Shown here: one piece after another, positions 52,658 to 63,270 of the stretch | Numbering within the stretch: position 1 is the stretch's first letter | Layout of the letters: each line of letters opens with the position of its first letter | Assembly (NCBI RefSeq): GCF_018256155.1 | Contig: NZ_JAERLY010000014.1 | Span: forward strand, 1-64,000 | From: Gluconobacter sp. Dm-62 | Lineage (GTDB): Bacteria; Pseudomonadota; Alphaproteobacteria; Acetobacterales; Acetobacteraceae | Reading direction: 5' to 3' | DNA length: 64,000 nucleotides | The notes under the pieces: model-generated | The model's database searches: none | What the model was told of the DNA's origin: nothing | Seen by the model: the letters and a program-made list of their open reading frames with translations, nothing else | Made by a program: the position numbers and the translations under genes

Positions 52658-53269
52658 TTACTGGACGATCACGTTGAGCAGGACGCGCTGGTCGAGCGTC
52701 GTCAGGGCGGGCAGGGCTTCAGGGCCAAGTGCTGTCAGGGCGCCGACGATCAGGGCCGGGGCATGTGGCATGCTGACAGGAGCAATGAGGATCTGTCCGG
52801 CTTCGACAATGGGAATGACCAGATGCTGGAACTTGCCCGTCAGGACAATACGCTGTGTCAGGCCCGAGACCGTCACGTCAATGCTCTGGCCGACTGCGCC
52901 CGACGCATCCAGAACCGGCATTTCCACAAGGCGCATCTTACCGTCTTTTACGGCGGCCAGAATGCGCGCACGGTCGGCAGGACTGAAGCCGCTTTTTGCG
53001 AGGGCGGCCGGTGCTTTCGCAGGAGGAAGCATGGAGAGCTGGACCGCGGCTGTCTGGGCAGCAGGGACAGCCGGAGTGCTCTGGGACGGTGGGGCAACAG
53101 CGGGCGCTGGCGGCGTGGTCGTATTATGAGTGTAGAAGAAAGCGCCAGCTCCGACGGTCAGGGCCGCGATCAGGCCACCTCCGCCCCACAGCGCCCGGCT
53201 CCGGGACGCGGGTTCGGAAAGCAGCGGCTGCGGGCGCGGTTCGGGACGGGGCTCGGGCTGGGACGTCAT
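52658..53269 (-). CDS. Bitopic membrane protein of the AAA+ cluster (203 aa)
   Basis: 203 residues. A Pro-rich cytoplasmic N-terminus (EPRPEPRPQP), one membrane helix (about 27-46), a Pro/Ala/Thr-rich linker (50-90) and a C-terminal extracytoplasmic domain of about 110 residues with beta pattern (SIDVTVSGLTQRIVLTG, HLVIPIVEAGQILIAPVS). No family recognised. First gene of the operon; the AAA+ gene begins 11 bp after its stop. Its promoter must lie in the 216-bp gap shared with the divergent rimP leader. Confidence 0.72.
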   Translation of the reverse strand: MTSQPEPRPEPRPQPLLSEPASRSRALWGGGGLIAALTVGAGAFFYTHNTTTPPAPAVAPPSQSTPAVPAAQTAAVQLSMLPPAKAPAALAKSGFSPADRARILAAVKDGKMRLVEMPVLDASGAVGQSIDVTVSGLTQRIVLTGKFQHLVIPIVEAGQILIAPVSMPHAPALIVGALTALGPEALPALTTLDQRVLLNVIVQ

Positions 53270-53368
53270 TTCAGAACCATCTCACTCCCGACGGCGTCCG
53301 AAGACAAGGGCTTTCGAGGCATCGGAATGTAAACAAATCTTTCGACTCGCCTAATGGATAAGCGCTTC

Positions 53369-53482
53369 AGGAACAAAGGGATTTGCGTTCCTCTTGCGTC
53401 TTGAGAGGAGGTGACTTACATAAGGCACATTCCATTCATCTTCCGCTCATTTGGGGGGTGGCCCTGACGGGCCGCCTTTTTT
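53369..53482 (+). ncRNA. rimP leader attenuator region
   Basis: A terminator hairpin GGTGGCCC (53457-53464), loop TGAC, GGGCCGCC (53469-53476) and T6 (53477-53482) sits just before rimP, so operon transcription must read through it. Upstream, AGGAAC (53369-53374)/GTTCCT (53387-53392) and CCTCT (53390-53394)/AGAGG (53404-53408) can form mutually exclusive stems. This fits the alphaproteobacterial rimP leader attenuator class listed in Rfam, as I recall. NusA, encoded downstream, is a likely feedback factor. Confidence 0.65.
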
Positions 53483-53485
53483 GTC

Positions 53486-54097
53486 TTGTCTCAGCAGAAC
53501 GCCTCTTCCGATATCGAACTGCCCCATCTCACGGGGCTGGAAGCCCGCATTGCGGAGCGGATCGCACCGACGCTGGCCGATCTGGGCTATGAGCTCGTGC
53601 GTCTTTCCGTGCTGGGACGCGATACCCCGACGATCCAGATCATGGCGGACCGTGCGAACGGTTCCCTGATCTCGGTGGAAGACTGCGAACAGATCAGTCA
53701 TGCTGCCGGCGCCATTCTGGACGTTGACGATCCGATCCCCGGTGCGTGGATGCTGGAAGTGTCGTCCTCGGGGATCGACCGTCCGCTGACGCGTGCCAAG
53801 GACTGGGAGCGATTCGCCGGTCATCTGGCGAAGGCCGAGCTGGACGTTCCTCTGAATGGCCGCCGCCGCTTTTCGGGCACCGTTATGGGGGCACGGGACG
53901 GTAATGCCATCATCCGTCTGGATGACGGGACTGAAGCCGTTCTGCCGCTGGTGGATATTCGCAAGGCCCGTCTGGTCCTGACCGATGCGCTGATCGAGGC
54001 GAGTGCGGCCCTTGCAGGCCTTAATCCTGAAGGGGAAGATGGCGAAGAAACGCGCCAGGCGCCCAAACTGAATCCGAAGAAGCCGGGGAAGAAGTGA
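53486..54097 (+). CDS. rimP: Ribosome maturation factor RimP
   Basis: 203 residues. Family pattern [24 protein letters not shown], then [23 protein letters not shown], followed by a C-terminal SH3-like domain ([18 protein letters not shown]) and a basic tail. It helps assemble the 30S subunit. The only plausible start is TTG 53486, without a Shine-Dalgarno and only four bases after the leader terminator's T run, so initiation is probably weak and tied to leader structure. First gene of rimP-nusA-ylxR/L7Ae-infB-rbfA. Confidence 0.93.
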   Translation: MSQQNASSDIELPHLTGLEARIAERIAPTLADLGYELVRLSVLGRDTPTIQIMADRANGSLISVEDCEQISHAAGAILDVDDPIPGAWMLEVSSSGIDRPLTRAKDWERFAGHLAKAELDVPLNGRRRFSGTVMGARDGNAIIRLDDGTEAVLPLVDIRKARLVLTDALIEASAALAGLNPEGEDGEETRQAPKLNPKKPGKK

Positions 54098-54131
54098 TGA
54101 CCCGTCTCATGCTGGCTGGAGGTCCGATCTG

Positions 54132-55685
54132 ATGGACACGTCTGTTACACGTCCCGAACTGCTGCTGGTTGCCGATGCAGTATCCCGCGAGAAGAACATC
54201 GACCGCGAGGAAGTGCTGGAAGCCATGGAGCAGGCCATCCAGAAGGCTGGCCGCGCGAAGTACGGGCATGAAAAGGACATCCGTGCGACGATCGACCGCA
54301 AGAGCGGCGAAGTCCGTCTGAGCCGCTGGACCGAAGCCGTCGAGCAGGTCGAGAACGAGGATACGCAGATCCCGCTGCACATCGCCCGGAAGTTCCAGCC
54401 GGAAATCCAGGCTGGTGAGCATCTGGTCGATCCGCTGCCGCCGATCGATTTCGGACGTATCGCAGCACAGACGGCCAAGCAGGTCATCGTGCAGCGTGTT
54501 CGTGAGTACGAGCGCAAGCGCCAGTACAACGAGTTCAAGGACCGCGTGGGCGAGATCGTCAACGGCACCGTCAAGCGGACCGAGTACGGCAATCTCATGG
54601 TCGAGATCGGCCATACGGAAGCCCTACTGCGTCGTGACGAGCTGATTCCCCGCGAATCCTTCCGCAATTCCGACCGCGTCCGCGCCTACATCTATGATGT
54701 GCGTGACGAGCCGCGCGGCCCGCAGATCTTCCTGTCACGCACGCATCCGGCCTTCCTGGCCAAGCTGTTTGCGCAGGAAGTTCCGGAAATCTACGACGGT
54801 ATCATCGAGATCAAGGCCGTGTCCCGTGATCCGGGATCGCGCGCCAAGATGGCTGTGATTTCCCGCGATGCGGCGATCGACCCGGTCGGTGCCTGCGTTG
54901 GTATGCGTGGCTCCCGCGTTCAGGCCGTCGTGGCCGAACTGCAGGGTGAAAAGATCGACATCATTCCCTGGAGCCCGCAGGCCGCGACATTCGTCGTCAA
55001 TGCGCTGGCGCCCGCTGAAGTCAGCAAGGTGGTGATGGATGAGGAAGCGGGTCGCGTTGAAGTCGTGGTGCCGGATGAGCAGCTTTCGCTGGCCATCGGT
55101 CGCCGTGGGCAGAACGTGCGTCTCGCCAGCCAGCTGACGCGCTGGGACATCGACATCCTGACGGAGGCCGAGGAATCGGAGCGTCGTCAGGAAGAGTTCC
55201 GCAAGCGCTCCTCGCAGTTCGTGGATGCGCTGGACGTTGATGACGTGATTGCAGGTCTGCTGGTAACGGAAGGCTTCCACACGATCGAGGAACTGGCCTA
55301 TACCGACCCGGTCGAGCTGAACGATATCGAAGGTTTTGACGAGAGCGTGGCTGAAGAGCTCATGCATCGCGCCAATGATTATCTGGCCAGCAAGGAACAG
55401 GCCCTGGATGACCAGCGCAAGGCGCTGGGTGTCACGGACGATGTGGCCGAGCTGGGGACCTTTACGAACCAGATGCTGGTGACGCTGGGTGAGAAGGGCG
55501 TGAAGACGCTCGATGATCTGGCGGATCTGGCCGGTGACGAACTGGTGGAAATCCTCGGTGAGGATGCCATCGACGAAGACGCAGCCAACGAGATCATCAT
55601 GGCGGCGCGTGCGCACTGGTTCGATGGTGAAGAAGCCGACTCGGCAAAGCCCGAAAACGGTGACGGGGAGTCGACCGACGTCTGA
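54132..55685 (+). CDS. nusA: Transcription termination/antitermination factor NusA
   Basis: 517 residues. N-terminal RNA-polymerase-binding domain, S1 domain (about 135-200), two KH domains ([20 protein letters not shown] and [18 protein letters not shown]) and C-terminal helix-hairpin-helix repeats ([34 protein letters not shown]). It modulates pausing, termination and antitermination. GGAGG lies nine bases before the ATG. Its end overlaps the probable start of the next gene by 26 bp. Confidence 0.97.
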   Translation: MDTSVTRPELLLVADAVSREKNIDREEVLEAMEQAIQKAGRAKYGHEKDIRATIDRKSGEVRLSRWTEAVEQVENEDTQIPLHIARKFQPEIQAGEHLVDPLPPIDFGRIAAQTAKQVIVQRVREYERKRQYNEFKDRVGEIVNGTVKRTEYGNLMVEIGHTEALLRRDELIPRESFRNSDRVRAYIYDVRDEPRGPQIFLSRTHPAFLAKLFAQEVPEIYDGIIEIKAVSRDPGSRAKMAVISRDAAIDPVGACVGMRGSRVQAVVAELQGEKIDIIPWSPQAATFVVNALAPAEVSKVVMDEEAGRVEVVVPDEQLSLAIGRRGQNVRLASQLTRWDIDILTEAEESERRQEEFRKRSSQFVDALDVDDVIAGLLVTEGFHTIEELAYTDPVELNDIEGFDESVAEELMHRANDYLASKEQALDDQRKALGVTDDVAELGTFTNQMLVTLGEKGVKTLDDLADLAGDELVEILGEDAIDEDAANEIIMAARAHWFDGEEADSAKPENGDGESTDV

Positions 55686-56337
55686 TATTTCTGATACTGA
55701 TAATGGTCCCGTTCGTGGTGCTCTAGGGCGTCGCGGCTCGGAGCGGCGATGCATCGTTACGCGAGAGCAGAAGCCGCCTGAAGGCATGATCCGTTTTGTG
55801 GTCAGCCCGGATAACCGGGTTGTGCCCGACCTCGCCGGAAAGCTTCCGGGTCGGGGAATGTGGTTGAGTGCCAGCCGGGATGTGTTAGATAGCGCCCGCA
55901 CACGACAGGCTTTCGCTAGAGCGGCAAAAGCCCAGGTGATCGTACCGGAAGGCCTTGCCGATCTCATCGGGGCCGCTCTGGTGCAGCGGATGCTGGACGC
56001 AGTCAGCCTGGCCCGGAGAGCGGGTCAGACGGTCTGCGGGTTTCAGAAGTGCCGGGAGTGGCTTACCTCCGGCAGGGTAGGGGTGGTGATCCGTTCGGAA
56101 AGTGCAAGTCCGGACGAATTCTCCAGACTGGTGTCGGGCCGGCGTTCTCTGCCGGTTGTGACAGTTCCCGACCGGGTCCTGGAATCGGCGTTCAGCCGGG
56201 ACCGGGCGGTCTATGCGGTGATGGCGCCTGGTGCGCTGGCACAGCGCCTGATCGCCGAACATGAGAGATTTTCGGGAGTGGCAGGACGTCCGCTCCCAGA
56301 CCCCGCTGGGGTCAGTAAGGAACAGGCGGAACTATGA
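55660..56337 (+). CDS. YlxR (DUF448) - L7Ae fusion RNA-binding protein
   Basis: About 225 residues from GTG 55660, the last in-frame GTG/ATG before the conserved region; an ATT at 55690 is another option, so the start is uncertain. The YlxR domain has [20 protein letters not shown] (GRGMWLS follows). The second half has an L7Ae/YlxQ-like fold: LGLADLIG-type helix, [20 protein letters not shown] and VGVVIRSE. In many bacteria these are separate ylxR and ylxQ genes in the nusA-infB operon; here they are joined. It overlaps infB by 4 bp. Confidence 0.88.
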   Translation: MTGSRPTSDISDTDNGPVRGALGRRGSERRCIVTREQKPPEGMIRFVVSPDNRVVPDLAGKLPGRGMWLSASRDVLDSARTRQAFARAAKAQVIVPEGLADLIGAALVQRMLDAVSLARRAGQTVCGFQKCREWLTSGRVGVVIRSESASPDEFSRLVSGRRSLPVVTVPDRVLESAFSRDRAVYAVMAPGALAQRLIAEHERFSGVAGRPLPDPAGVSKEQAEL

Positions 56338-59105
56338 GCGACGGCAACGAGCGCAACCAGGACGGAAACAACACCCCATCACAGGGCGGCGAACAGACCA
56401 AAAGCAGCCGGCTGTCGCTTCGCCCTGCTGGGCGTCCGGAGGTCGGGCGTACTGTGGATGCTGGCTCCGTGCGTCAGAGCTTCAGCCATGGCCGTTCCAA
56501 GGTCGTGCAGGTTGAAGTGCGCAAGCCCAAGCGCAATGCGGCTGGCCCGGGTGCCGGTGCGGCGGCCCGTGGTGGTCGTGGTGCGGGTGGTCGTGCCCTG
56601 ACGGCAGCCGAACTGGCTGCCCGCCAGCGCGCCCTTGAGGGGCAGCGCAAGGCTGCGGCCGATGAGGCCGCGCGGCGCGAGGAAGAAAAGATCCAGATCA
56701 TGTCTGCCGCCGAAGCTGCGCGTCGCGCCGCTGAGGAAGAGCGTCTGATCACCGAGCAGAAGGCTGCGGAAATCGCTGCCCTGCAGGAAAGCGAGCAGCA
56801 GGCGGCCCGTGAGCAGGCTGCTGCTGAAGCTGCGGCGCGTGCTGCGGAACAGGCTGCCGCCGAGGCTGCAGCCCGTGAGGCCGAGGAAGCTGCGAGAGCG
56901 GCTCCGCTCGACCCGCGCAATCACTCGACCGGCGGTGTGCAGCTTGCTGCTCCGGTCCAGCGTCTGCGTCCTCTGGCTGAGCGTGCCATCATGCCGCCGC
57001 GTCCGGTTCAGCCGTCGCGTCCGGCAGCATCGGCGTCCGCACCTGCCCGTAACAACGAAACCCTTCATCTGCGTTCCGGTGCGGCTGCCGCTGCTGGTGG
57101 CGAAGAAGAACGTCGCCCCGCACCGCGCCGCAGTGGTCCGGGTGCTCCGCCTGCACCGCCGCGTCGTCAGGCTGCACCGTCCCGCAAGGCTGCCGGTGGC
57201 AGTGACCGCCGTTCGGGCCGCATCGACGTCCGCGCTGCGATCGAAGGTGATGACGACAAGACGCGTTCGCTGGCTTCGGTCCGTCGTCAGCGTGACCGTG
57301 AGCGCCGTCAGGCCGAACTGGAGCGTCTGCGTTCCGATCAGGTCCGCGTCGTTCGTGACGTCATCGTGCCGGAAACCATCACGGTTGCCGAACTGGCCAA
57401 CCGTATGGCGTCCCGTCAGGGTGAAGTCATCAAGGCTCTCATGAAGATGGGCGTCATGGCGACGGCTGCTCAGAGCATCGATGGCGACACGGCTGAGCTG
57501 GTGGTCGAGGAATTCGGTCATCGCATCAAGCGCGTTTCCGAGAGCGATGTCGAAATCGGCATCGAAGGCGTGGAAGACAGCGCCGGCGATCTGCAGCCGC
57601 GTGCTCCGGTCGTAACGGTCATGGGCCATGTCGATCACGGCAAGACCTCTCTGCTCGACGCGCTGCGCACCACGGATGTGGCTGCAAGCGAAGCGGGCGG
57701 AATCACGCAGCATATCGGTGCGTATCAGATCACTGCACCTTCGGGACGGAAGATCACCTTCATCGATACGCCGGGTCATGAGGCCTTCACCTCGATGCGT
57801 GCCCGCGGTGCGTCGGTGACCGATATCGTGATCCTGGTTGTGGCGGCTGATGACGGCGTGATGCCGCAGACGATCGAAGCCATTAAGCATGCCAAGGCTG
57901 CCAATGCTCCGATCATCGTGGCCATCAACAAGATCGACAAGCCGGGCGCCAATCCTGCCCGTGTCCGTCAGGAACTTCTGAGCCACGAGATCGTGGTCGA
58001 GGAAATGGGTGGCGACACCCAGGACGTCGAGGTTTCGGCCCTCAAGCGGACCGGACTGGACAAGCTTGAAGAGTGCATCCTGCTCCAGTCGGAAATGCTG
58101 GATCTGCGCGCCAATCCGGACCGTGTTGCCGAAGGTGTGGTGATCGAAAGCCGTCTGGATCGTGGACGTGGCCCCGTGGCCTCCGTTCTCGTCCAGAAGG
58201 GTACTCTGCGCCGGGGCGACATCCTGGTGGCCGGTTCCGAATGGGGCCGTGTCCGCGCCGTGCTCGATGACCGTGGTCGTCAGCTCAAGGATGCCGGCCC
58301 GTCCATGCCCGTCGAGGTCCTTGGCCTGACAGGTGTGCCGGGTGCAGGTGAGCCGTTCGTTGTTGTTGAAACCGATGCCCGGGCCCGCGAAATCAGCGAG
58401 TTCCGTCAGCGGAAGATCAAGGACAAGGAAGCCGCCTCTCAGGTTGCTGCCCGTGGAACGCTTGACCAGATGCTGGCGCGTATCCAGGCCGGTGTGCAGA
58501 AGGAAGTTGCCCTTCTCATCAAGGCCGACGTGCAGGGTTCTGCGGAAGCGATTTCCACGACAGTTCAGAAGCTGGCCCATGAGGAAGTTGCTGTCCGCGT
58601 TCTGAACGCCACTGTTGGTCAGATCACGGAAAGTGACATCCAGCTTGCCAAGGCTTCGAATGCCATCATTGTGGCCTTCAATGTCCGTGCAACATCTCAG
58701 GCGCGTGAACTGGCCCAGCGTGAGGGTGTGGACATCCGCTATTACTCGATCATCTACCAGGTGGCGGATGACGTGGAGCAGCTGGTCAAGGGCAAGGTTG
58801 CACCGAAGCACCGCGAGAAGTTCCTGGGCTATGCCGAGATCCGTCAGGTCTTCAACATCACCAAGACCGGCAAGGTCGCGGGTTGCTACGTCACCGAAGG
58901 CCTCGTCAAGCGCGGCTGTGGCGTGCGTCTGCTGCGTGACAACGTTGTCATCCACGAGGGCGATCTGAGCCAGCTCAAGCGCTTCAAGGACGACGTCAAG
59001 GAAGTGGCTCGTGGTTACGAGTGTGGCCTGTCGTTTGCGGGTTACAACGACCTCCGCGAAGGCGACATGGTCGAGTGCTATGAAATGGAAGTGATCCCGG
59101 CTTGA
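56334..59105 (+). CDS. infB: Translation initiation factor IF-2
   Basis: 923 residues. A long N-terminal region is rich in Ala, Glu and Arg (about 75-190) and predicted coiled coil, followed by a Pro/Arg-rich linker. The GTPase domain starts with GHVDHGKT (431-438), then DTPGHEAF and NKIDKPGA; domains II-IV follow. It brings initiator tRNA to the 30S subunit. The repetitive Ala-rich DNA at 56600-56910 reflects this coiled coil, not a mobile repeat. Overlaps rbfA by 4 bp. Confidence 0.98.
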   Translation: MSDGNERNQDGNNTPSQGGEQTKSSRLSLRPAGRPEVGRTVDAGSVRQSFSHGRSKVVQVEVRKPKRNAAGPGAGAAARGGRGAGGRALTAAELAARQRALEGQRKAAADEAARREEEKIQIMSAAEAARRAAEEERLITEQKAAEIAALQESEQQAAREQAAAEAAARAAEQAAAEAAAREAEEAARAAPLDPRNHSTGGVQLAAPVQRLRPLAERAIMPPRPVQPSRPAASASAPARNNETLHLRSGAAAAAGGEEERRPAPRRSGPGAPPAPPRRQAAPSRKAAGGSDRRSGRIDVRAAIEGDDDKTRSLASVRRQRDRERRQAELERLRSDQVRVVRDVIVPETITVAELANRMASRQGEVIKALMKMGVMATAAQSIDGDTAELVVEEFGHRIKRVSESDVEIGIEGVEDSAGDLQPRAPVVTVMGHVDHGKTSLLDALRTTDVAASEAGGITQHIGAYQITAPSGRKITFIDTPGHEAFTSMRARGASVTDIVILVVAADDGVMPQTIEAIKHAKAANAPIIVAINKIDKPGANPARVRQELLSHEIVVEEMGGDTQDVEVSALKRTGLDKLEECILLQSEMLDLRANPDRVAEGVVIESRLDRGRGPVASVLVQKGTLRRGDILVAGSEWGRVRAVLDDRGRQLKDAGPSMPVEVLGLTGVPGAGEPFVVVETDARAREISEFRQRKIKDKEAASQVAARGTLDQMLARIQAGVQKEVALLIKADVQGSAEAISTTVQKLAHEEVAVRVLNATVGQITESDIQLAKASNAIIVAFNVRATSQARELAQREGVDIRYYSIIYQVADDVEQLVKGKVAPKHREKFLGYAEIRQVFNITKTGKVAGCYVTEGLVKRGCGVRLLRDNVVIHEGDLSQLKRFKDDVKEVARGYECGLSFAGYNDLREGDMVECYEMEVIPA

Positions 59106-59530
59106 GTTCGCGTTCGAGACATGACCTGAAAGGCCCTGCCGGCGTTACGGCCCAGGGGCCCAGCACCCGCCAGCTCCGGGTGGCCGAAGAGGTCCGCCGT
59201 GTTCTGGCGGAGCTGTTCGCCCGGACAGAGTTCCGTGACCCGGAGCTTCTGGACGTGCGGATTACGGTAACGGAAGTCCGTATTGCTCCGGATTTCAGGC
59301 ATGCCACGGCCTTCGTGACACGTCTGGGACGGAGCGATGTGGAAGTTCTTTTGCCGGCTCTGAAGCGGGTGGCGCCTTTCCTGAGGACGGGGCTTTCCAA
59401 GTCCCTGAATCTCCGGACAGTTCCGGAAATTCATTTCCAGCCCGATACGGCTCTGGATAACGCCATGGAACTCGATGAGATCATGCGATCTCCGGAAGTC
59501 CGGCGGGATCTGGAAAAGGACCCGGAGTAA
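59102..59530 (+). CDS. rbfA: Ribosome-binding factor A
   Basis: 142 residues, TTG start overlapping the infB stop (TTGA). KH-like fold: [41 protein letters not shown], and [20 protein letters not shown]. It is a late 30S maturation factor binding 16S rRNA. The operon ends at the terminator 7 bp downstream. Confidence 0.95.
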   Translation: MSSRSRHDLKGPAGVTAQGPSTRQLRVAEEVRRVLAELFARTEFRDPELLDVRITVTEVRIAPDFRHATAFVTRLGRSDVEVLLPALKRVAPFLRTGLSKSLNLRTVPEIHFQPDTALDNAMELDEIMRSPEVRRDLEKDPE

Positions 59531-59536
59531 CTTACG

Positions 59537-59572
59537 AAAACGCCCCTCACTTCCGGTGAGGGGCGTTTTTTT
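59537..59572 (+). terminator. Terminator of the rimP-rbfA operon
   Basis: AAAACGCCCCTCAC (59537-59550), 5-nt loop, GTGAGGGGCGTTTT (59556-59569), then further T to 59572. Perfect 14-bp stem, 7 bp after the rbfA stop. Confidence 0.95.
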
Positions 59573-59627
59573 GCATTCCGGGCCCGTGCTGGTCTATCAG
59601 CGGCCTTCACAAGCAAGGACGGGATGT

Positions 59628-60629
59628 ATGGGCAGGAAACGTGGACGCGATATCGACGGGTGGCTGATTCTGGACAAGCCGCTGGGTCCGACTTCCACGG
59701 ATATGGTCAACAAGCTGCGATGGGCGTTTGATGCGAAGAAGGCCGGTCACGGCGGAACGCTTGATCCGCTGGCCTCAGGTGTGCTGCCGATTGCCTTTGG
59801 CAAGGCGACGCGGACCATTCCCTACATCATGGATGCGACAAAGCGTTATCGCTTCACCCTGACATTCGGTGAAAGCCGGACGACAGATGATCTTGAAGGC
59901 GAGGTTCTGGCGACATCTTCGAACCGCCCGACTGACGACCAGATCCTTGCCGTCCTGCCTGCGCTGACAGGAAATGTCATGCAGGTGCCCCCCGTGTTTT
60001 CGGCGCTTCGGGTCGGGGGGGAGCGGGCCTATGACATGGCGCGTGCCGGCCGTCCGCCGGAGCTTCCGCCCCGTCCGGCACGGATCGATTCGATAACGCT
60101 TGTGGAACGTCCGGATGCGGATACGGCCGTCTTTGACGTGCAGTCGGGCAAGGGGGTCTATATGCGCTCGCTCGCGCGGGACATTGCGCTTGCCTGCGGA
60201 ACGGTCGGGCATATTTCAGTGCTCCGGCGGACCAAGTGCGGGCCGTTCGATCTGAGCCACGCCCTGACGATCGATCAGATATCACTGGACAAATCGACTC
60301 AAACTGTGGACAACGCCGATGCTCTTCCGGCTCCTCTGCTGGATGCGGCGACCGCGCTGGTCGACATCCCGGCGCTGGCCGTCACCGATGCGGAGGGAAG
60401 GATGCTTGTCTGGGGGCAGTCGATAGACCCTTCGGACCTCGTGCATCCTCTGCCGGCATCGTCGCAGGGGGAAGACCACCTGTGGCGCGCGATGATCGGA
60501 GAGCACGTGCTGGGTCTGTGTCATGTCCGTCATGGGCGGCTCAGGGCAGCGCGGATGCTGGAAAACCACGAGTTTTTTGGAGAACACGATGTCGATTACC
60601 GCAGAACGCCGCACGGCACTGATTTCTGA
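59628..60629 (+). CDS. truB: tRNA pseudouridine(55) synthase TruB
   Basis: 333 residues from ATG 59628 with AAGGA upstream. N-terminal [13 protein letters not shown], catalytic Asp46 in [16 protein letters not shown], and later [20 protein letters not shown] and [12 protein letters not shown]. It makes pseudouridine 55 in the T loop of tRNAs. The last 41 bp overlap rpsO in another frame; the overlapping tail ([18 protein letters not shown]) lies beyond the conserved fold. Confidence 0.96.
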   Translation: MGRKRGRDIDGWLILDKPLGPTSTDMVNKLRWAFDAKKAGHGGTLDPLASGVLPIAFGKATRTIPYIMDATKRYRFTLTFGESRTTDDLEGEVLATSSNRPTDDQILAVLPALTGNVMQVPPVFSALRVGGERAYDMARAGRPPELPPRPARIDSITLVERPDADTAVFDVQSGKGVYMRSLARDIALACGTVGHISVLRRTKCGPFDLSHALTIDQISLDKSTQTVDNADALPAPLLDAATALVDIPALAVTDAEGRMLVWGQSIDPSDLVHPLPASSQGEDHLWRAMIGEHVLGLCHVRHGRLRAARMLENHEFFGEHDVDYRRTPHGTDF

Positions 60630-60858
60630 GTACAAGCAGAGCGAGACAGATACGGGTTCGCCGGAAGTCCAGGTTGCAATCCTGTCCGAGCGTATCGTCA
60701 ACCTGACCGAGCACCTGAAGACCCACAAGAAGGACTTCCACTCCCGTCGTGGTCTTCTGATGATGGTCGGTCAGCGTCGTAGCCTGCTGGACTATCTCAA
60801 GCGCAAGGACCAGGCCCGTTACCAGAGCCTGATCGAGCGTCTCGGCCTGCGTCGCTGA
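60589..60858 (+). CDS. rpsO: 30S ribosomal protein S15
   Basis: 89 residues, the standard S15 length, with [33 protein letters not shown] and [13 protein letters not shown] lies eight bases before ATG 60589, inside truB. S15 binds 16S rRNA early in 30S assembly and autoregulates translation in other bacteria; no S15-binding leader can be separated here from the truB coding sequence. A stable hairpin follows. Confidence 0.98.
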   Translation: MSITAERRTALISEYKQSETDTGSPEVQVAILSERIVNLTEHLKTHKKDFHSRRGLLMMVGQRRSLLDYLKRKDQARYQSLIERLGLRR

Positions 60859-60865
60859 GCTGATC

Positions 60866-60889
60866 TGTCCGGGAGCCTGCTCCCGGACA
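60866..60889 (+). other. Hairpin between rpsO and pnp
   Basis: TGTCCGGGAG (60866-60875), loop CCTG, CTCCCGGACA (60880-60889), a perfect 10-bp stem 8 bp after the rpsO stop. No T tract, so probably a processing/stability element. The 196-bp rpsO-pnp gap also has GC-rich partial repeats that may be the pnp leader structure cut by RNase III in relatives. No gene here. Confidence 0.6.
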
Positions 60890-61054
60890 CCCCCGCCATC
60901 GCCTGTCCGGCGGTGCGGGTGCGCGACCGGCGTTTCAGGCCACATGGTGTCATGCCGGGGACTTCCCGCCATCACCGCCATGCCGTCCGAAACGCTGCTC
61001 CGCCACCTGCCGGACGCCCGGGGATGGTTTCATCCTTAATTTGGGAAAACATGC

Positions 61055-63205
61055 ATGTTTGATTATTTCCGCAAGGAAATCGAATGGGCCGGACGCCCCC
61101 TGATCCTGGAGACCGGCAAGGTCGCACGCCAGGCAGACGGCGCCGTCATGATCACATACGGCGACACGGTTGTGCTCTGCACCGCCGTTGGCGCCAAGAG
61201 CGTCAAGCCGGGACAGGACTTCTTCCCGCTGACGGTCAACTACCAGGAAAAGGCTTACGCCGCCGGCAAGATCCCGGGTGGGTTCTTCAAGCGTGAAGGC
61301 CGTCCGTCCGAAGCTGAAGTCCTGAACGCACGTCTGATCGATCGTCCGATCCGTCCGCTGTTCCCGGAGAACTTCCGCAACGAAGTCCAGATCACCGCAA
61401 CGGTTCTGAGCTACGACAACGAGAACGATCCGGCTCTCGTGGCCCTGATTGGTTGCTCGGCTGCTCTTACGATGTCCGGCATTCCGTTCTTTGGACCGGT
61501 CGCCTGCGCCCGTATCGGCCGCATCGACGGCAAGCTGGTTGTGAACCCGGTTCATGACGAGCTCAAGGACAGCACGCTCGACCTGATGGTCGCCGGTACG
61601 TCCGAGGGCGTGCTGATGGTTGAATCCGAAGCCAGCGAGCTTTCGGAAGAGACGATGCTTGAAGCCGTCACACTGGGACACACGTCCTTCCAGCCGGTCA
61701 TCGATGCCATCATCGCGCTGGCCGAGCACGCTGCGAAGGCACCGTGGGATCTGCCGTCGCTGACGAAGGAAGAAATCGCCCTTCGCAAGCGTGTCGAGAA
61801 GGTCGGCAACAAGCTGATGGCGGACGCTTACAAGGAGCGTCAGAAGCAGGCCCGTTACAAGAAAGTCGCGGAAGCCAAGGACCGGATCAACGAGATCCTG
61901 ACCGAGGAAGGTCTGGACCTCGATCTGGCCAAGCCGATGCTCAAGGAGCTTGAGGCACAGGTCGTTCGCGGTTCGATCCTCAAGACGGGCATCCGTATCG
62001 ATGGCCGTGACCTGAAGACGGTTCGCCCGATCCTGGCCGAAGTCGGCATCCTGCCGCGCGCCCATGGGTCGTCCCTGTTCACGCGTGGCGAGACGCAGGC
62101 CCTCGTGGTCGCAACGCTCGGCACGGGTCAGGACGAGCAGATCATTGACGCGCTGGAAGGGGAATACCGTTCCAACTTCCTGCTGCACTACAACTTCCCT
62201 CCGTATTCGGTTGGTGAGTGTGGTCGCATGGGTTCCCCGGGCCGTCGTGAAATCGGTCACGGCAAGCTCGCATGGCGCGCAATCCATCCGCTGCTGCCGA
62301 CCAAGGAAGCCTTCCCGTACACGATGCGTGTGGTTTCCGAGATCACGGAAAGCAACGGTTCGTCTTCCATGGCCACCGTCTGCGGCTCTTCGCTCGCGCT
62401 GATGGATGCCGGCGTTCCGCTGCCGCGTCCGGTTGCCGGTATTGCCATGGGCCTGATCAAGGAAGACCGTGGCTACGCCGTGCTGTCCGACATCCTGGGT
62501 GATGAAGATCATCTCGGCGACATGGACTTCAAGGTTGCTGGTACGGCTGACGGCGTGACCGCGCTTCAGATGGACATCAAGATCACGTCCATCACGCCGG
62601 AAATCATGAAGATCGCCCTGGAGCAGGCCCGTGAAGGCCGTATCCATATCCTCGGCGAAATGTCCAAGGCGCTGACGGAAGGTCGTTCGGATGTTTCGGG
62701 CAATGCTCCGAAGATCACGACGATTTCCGTGCCCAAGGAAAAGATCCGCGATGTGATTGGTTCCGGCGGCAAGGTGATCCGCGAGATCGTCGAGTATTCG
62801 GGTGCGAAGGTTGATATCGGTGACGATGGCACCGTGACGATTGCCGCTTCGAACGACGAGCAGGCCCAGAAGGCCATCTCCCGCATCGAAGGCATTGTTG
62901 CCGAGCCGGAAATTGGCCGCATCTATGACGGCAAGGTCGTGAAGGCTGCAGATTTCGGTGCGTTCGTGAACTTCCTTGGCCCGCGTGATGGTCTGGTTCA
63001 CATCTCTGAACTGGCTGAAGGCCGCGTTGCGAAGACGTCCGATGTCGTCAAGCAGGGTGATGCCGTGAAGGTCAAGGTCATCGGTTTTGATGACCGTGGC
63101 AAGGTCAAGCTCTCCATGAGGGTTGTCGATCAGGCCACGGGCGCCGATATTACGGAGAGCGTGGGGGCCAAGCCTGGCCGTCCGCCCCGTCGCGACGCCG
63201 AATGA
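61055..63205 (+). CDS. pnp: Polyribonucleotide nucleotidyltransferase (PNPase)
   Basis: 716 residues. Two RNase PH-like cores (about 1-220 and 310-540) with a helical linker, the first containing [20 protein letters not shown] and the second [14 protein letters not shown] and [20 protein letters not shown]. Then a KH domain ([20 protein letters not shown]) and an S1 domain ([20 protein letters not shown]). It degrades RNA 3'-5' phosphorolytically and can add tails. It follows rpsO, the usual order. Confidence 0.98.
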   Translation: MFDYFRKEIEWAGRPLILETGKVARQADGAVMITYGDTVVLCTAVGAKSVKPGQDFFPLTVNYQEKAYAAGKIPGGFFKREGRPSEAEVLNARLIDRPIRPLFPENFRNEVQITATVLSYDNENDPALVALIGCSAALTMSGIPFFGPVACARIGRIDGKLVVNPVHDELKDSTLDLMVAGTSEGVLMVESEASELSEETMLEAVTLGHTSFQPVIDAIIALAEHAAKAPWDLPSLTKEEIALRKRVEKVGNKLMADAYKERQKQARYKKVAEAKDRINEILTEEGLDLDLAKPMLKELEAQVVRGSILKTGIRIDGRDLKTVRPILAEVGILPRAHGSSLFTRGETQALVVATLGTGQDEQIIDALEGEYRSNFLLHYNFPPYSVGECGRMGSPGRREIGHGKLAWRAIHPLLPTKEAFPYTMRVVSEITESNGSSSMATVCGSSLALMDAGVPLPRPVAGIAMGLIKEDRGYAVLSDILGDEDHLGDMDFKVAGTADGVTALQMDIKITSITPEIMKIALEQAREGRIHILGEMSKALTEGRSDVSGNAPKITTISVPKEKIRDVIGSGGKVIREIVEYSGAKVDIGDDGTVTIAASNDEQAQKAISRIEGIVAEPEIGRIYDGKVVKAADFGAFVNFLGPRDGLVHISELAEGRVAKTSDVVKQGDAVKVKVIGFDDRGKVKLSMRVVDQATGADITESVGAKPGRPPRRDAE

Positions 63206-63211
63206 GTGTTG

Positions 63212-63244
63212 GGGCGGGGCTCGCAAGGCCCCGCCCTTTTTTTT
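63212..63244 (+). terminator. Terminator after pnp
   Basis: GGGCGGGGC (63212-63220), 7-nt loop, GCCCCGCCC (63228-63236), then eight T (63237-63244). It begins 7 bp after the pnp stop. Confidence 0.96.
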
Positions 63245-63270
63245 CTGAGTTTCGGAGACAGCCAGTCCCC

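Noticed and set aside
56600-56910. Repetitive Ala/Glu/Arg-coding stretch as a DNA repeat array
   Set aside because: It is the low-complexity coiled coil normal for IF-2 N-termini; repeats are not identical at DNA level.
56379-58955. 858-codon leftward frame opposite infB
   Set aside because: Shadow caused by strong codon bias and the Ala-rich coiled-coil repeats of IF-2; no recognisable motif.
60950-63226. 758-codon leftward frame opposite pnp
   Set aside because: Shadow of pnp; no conserved domain and no ribosome site.
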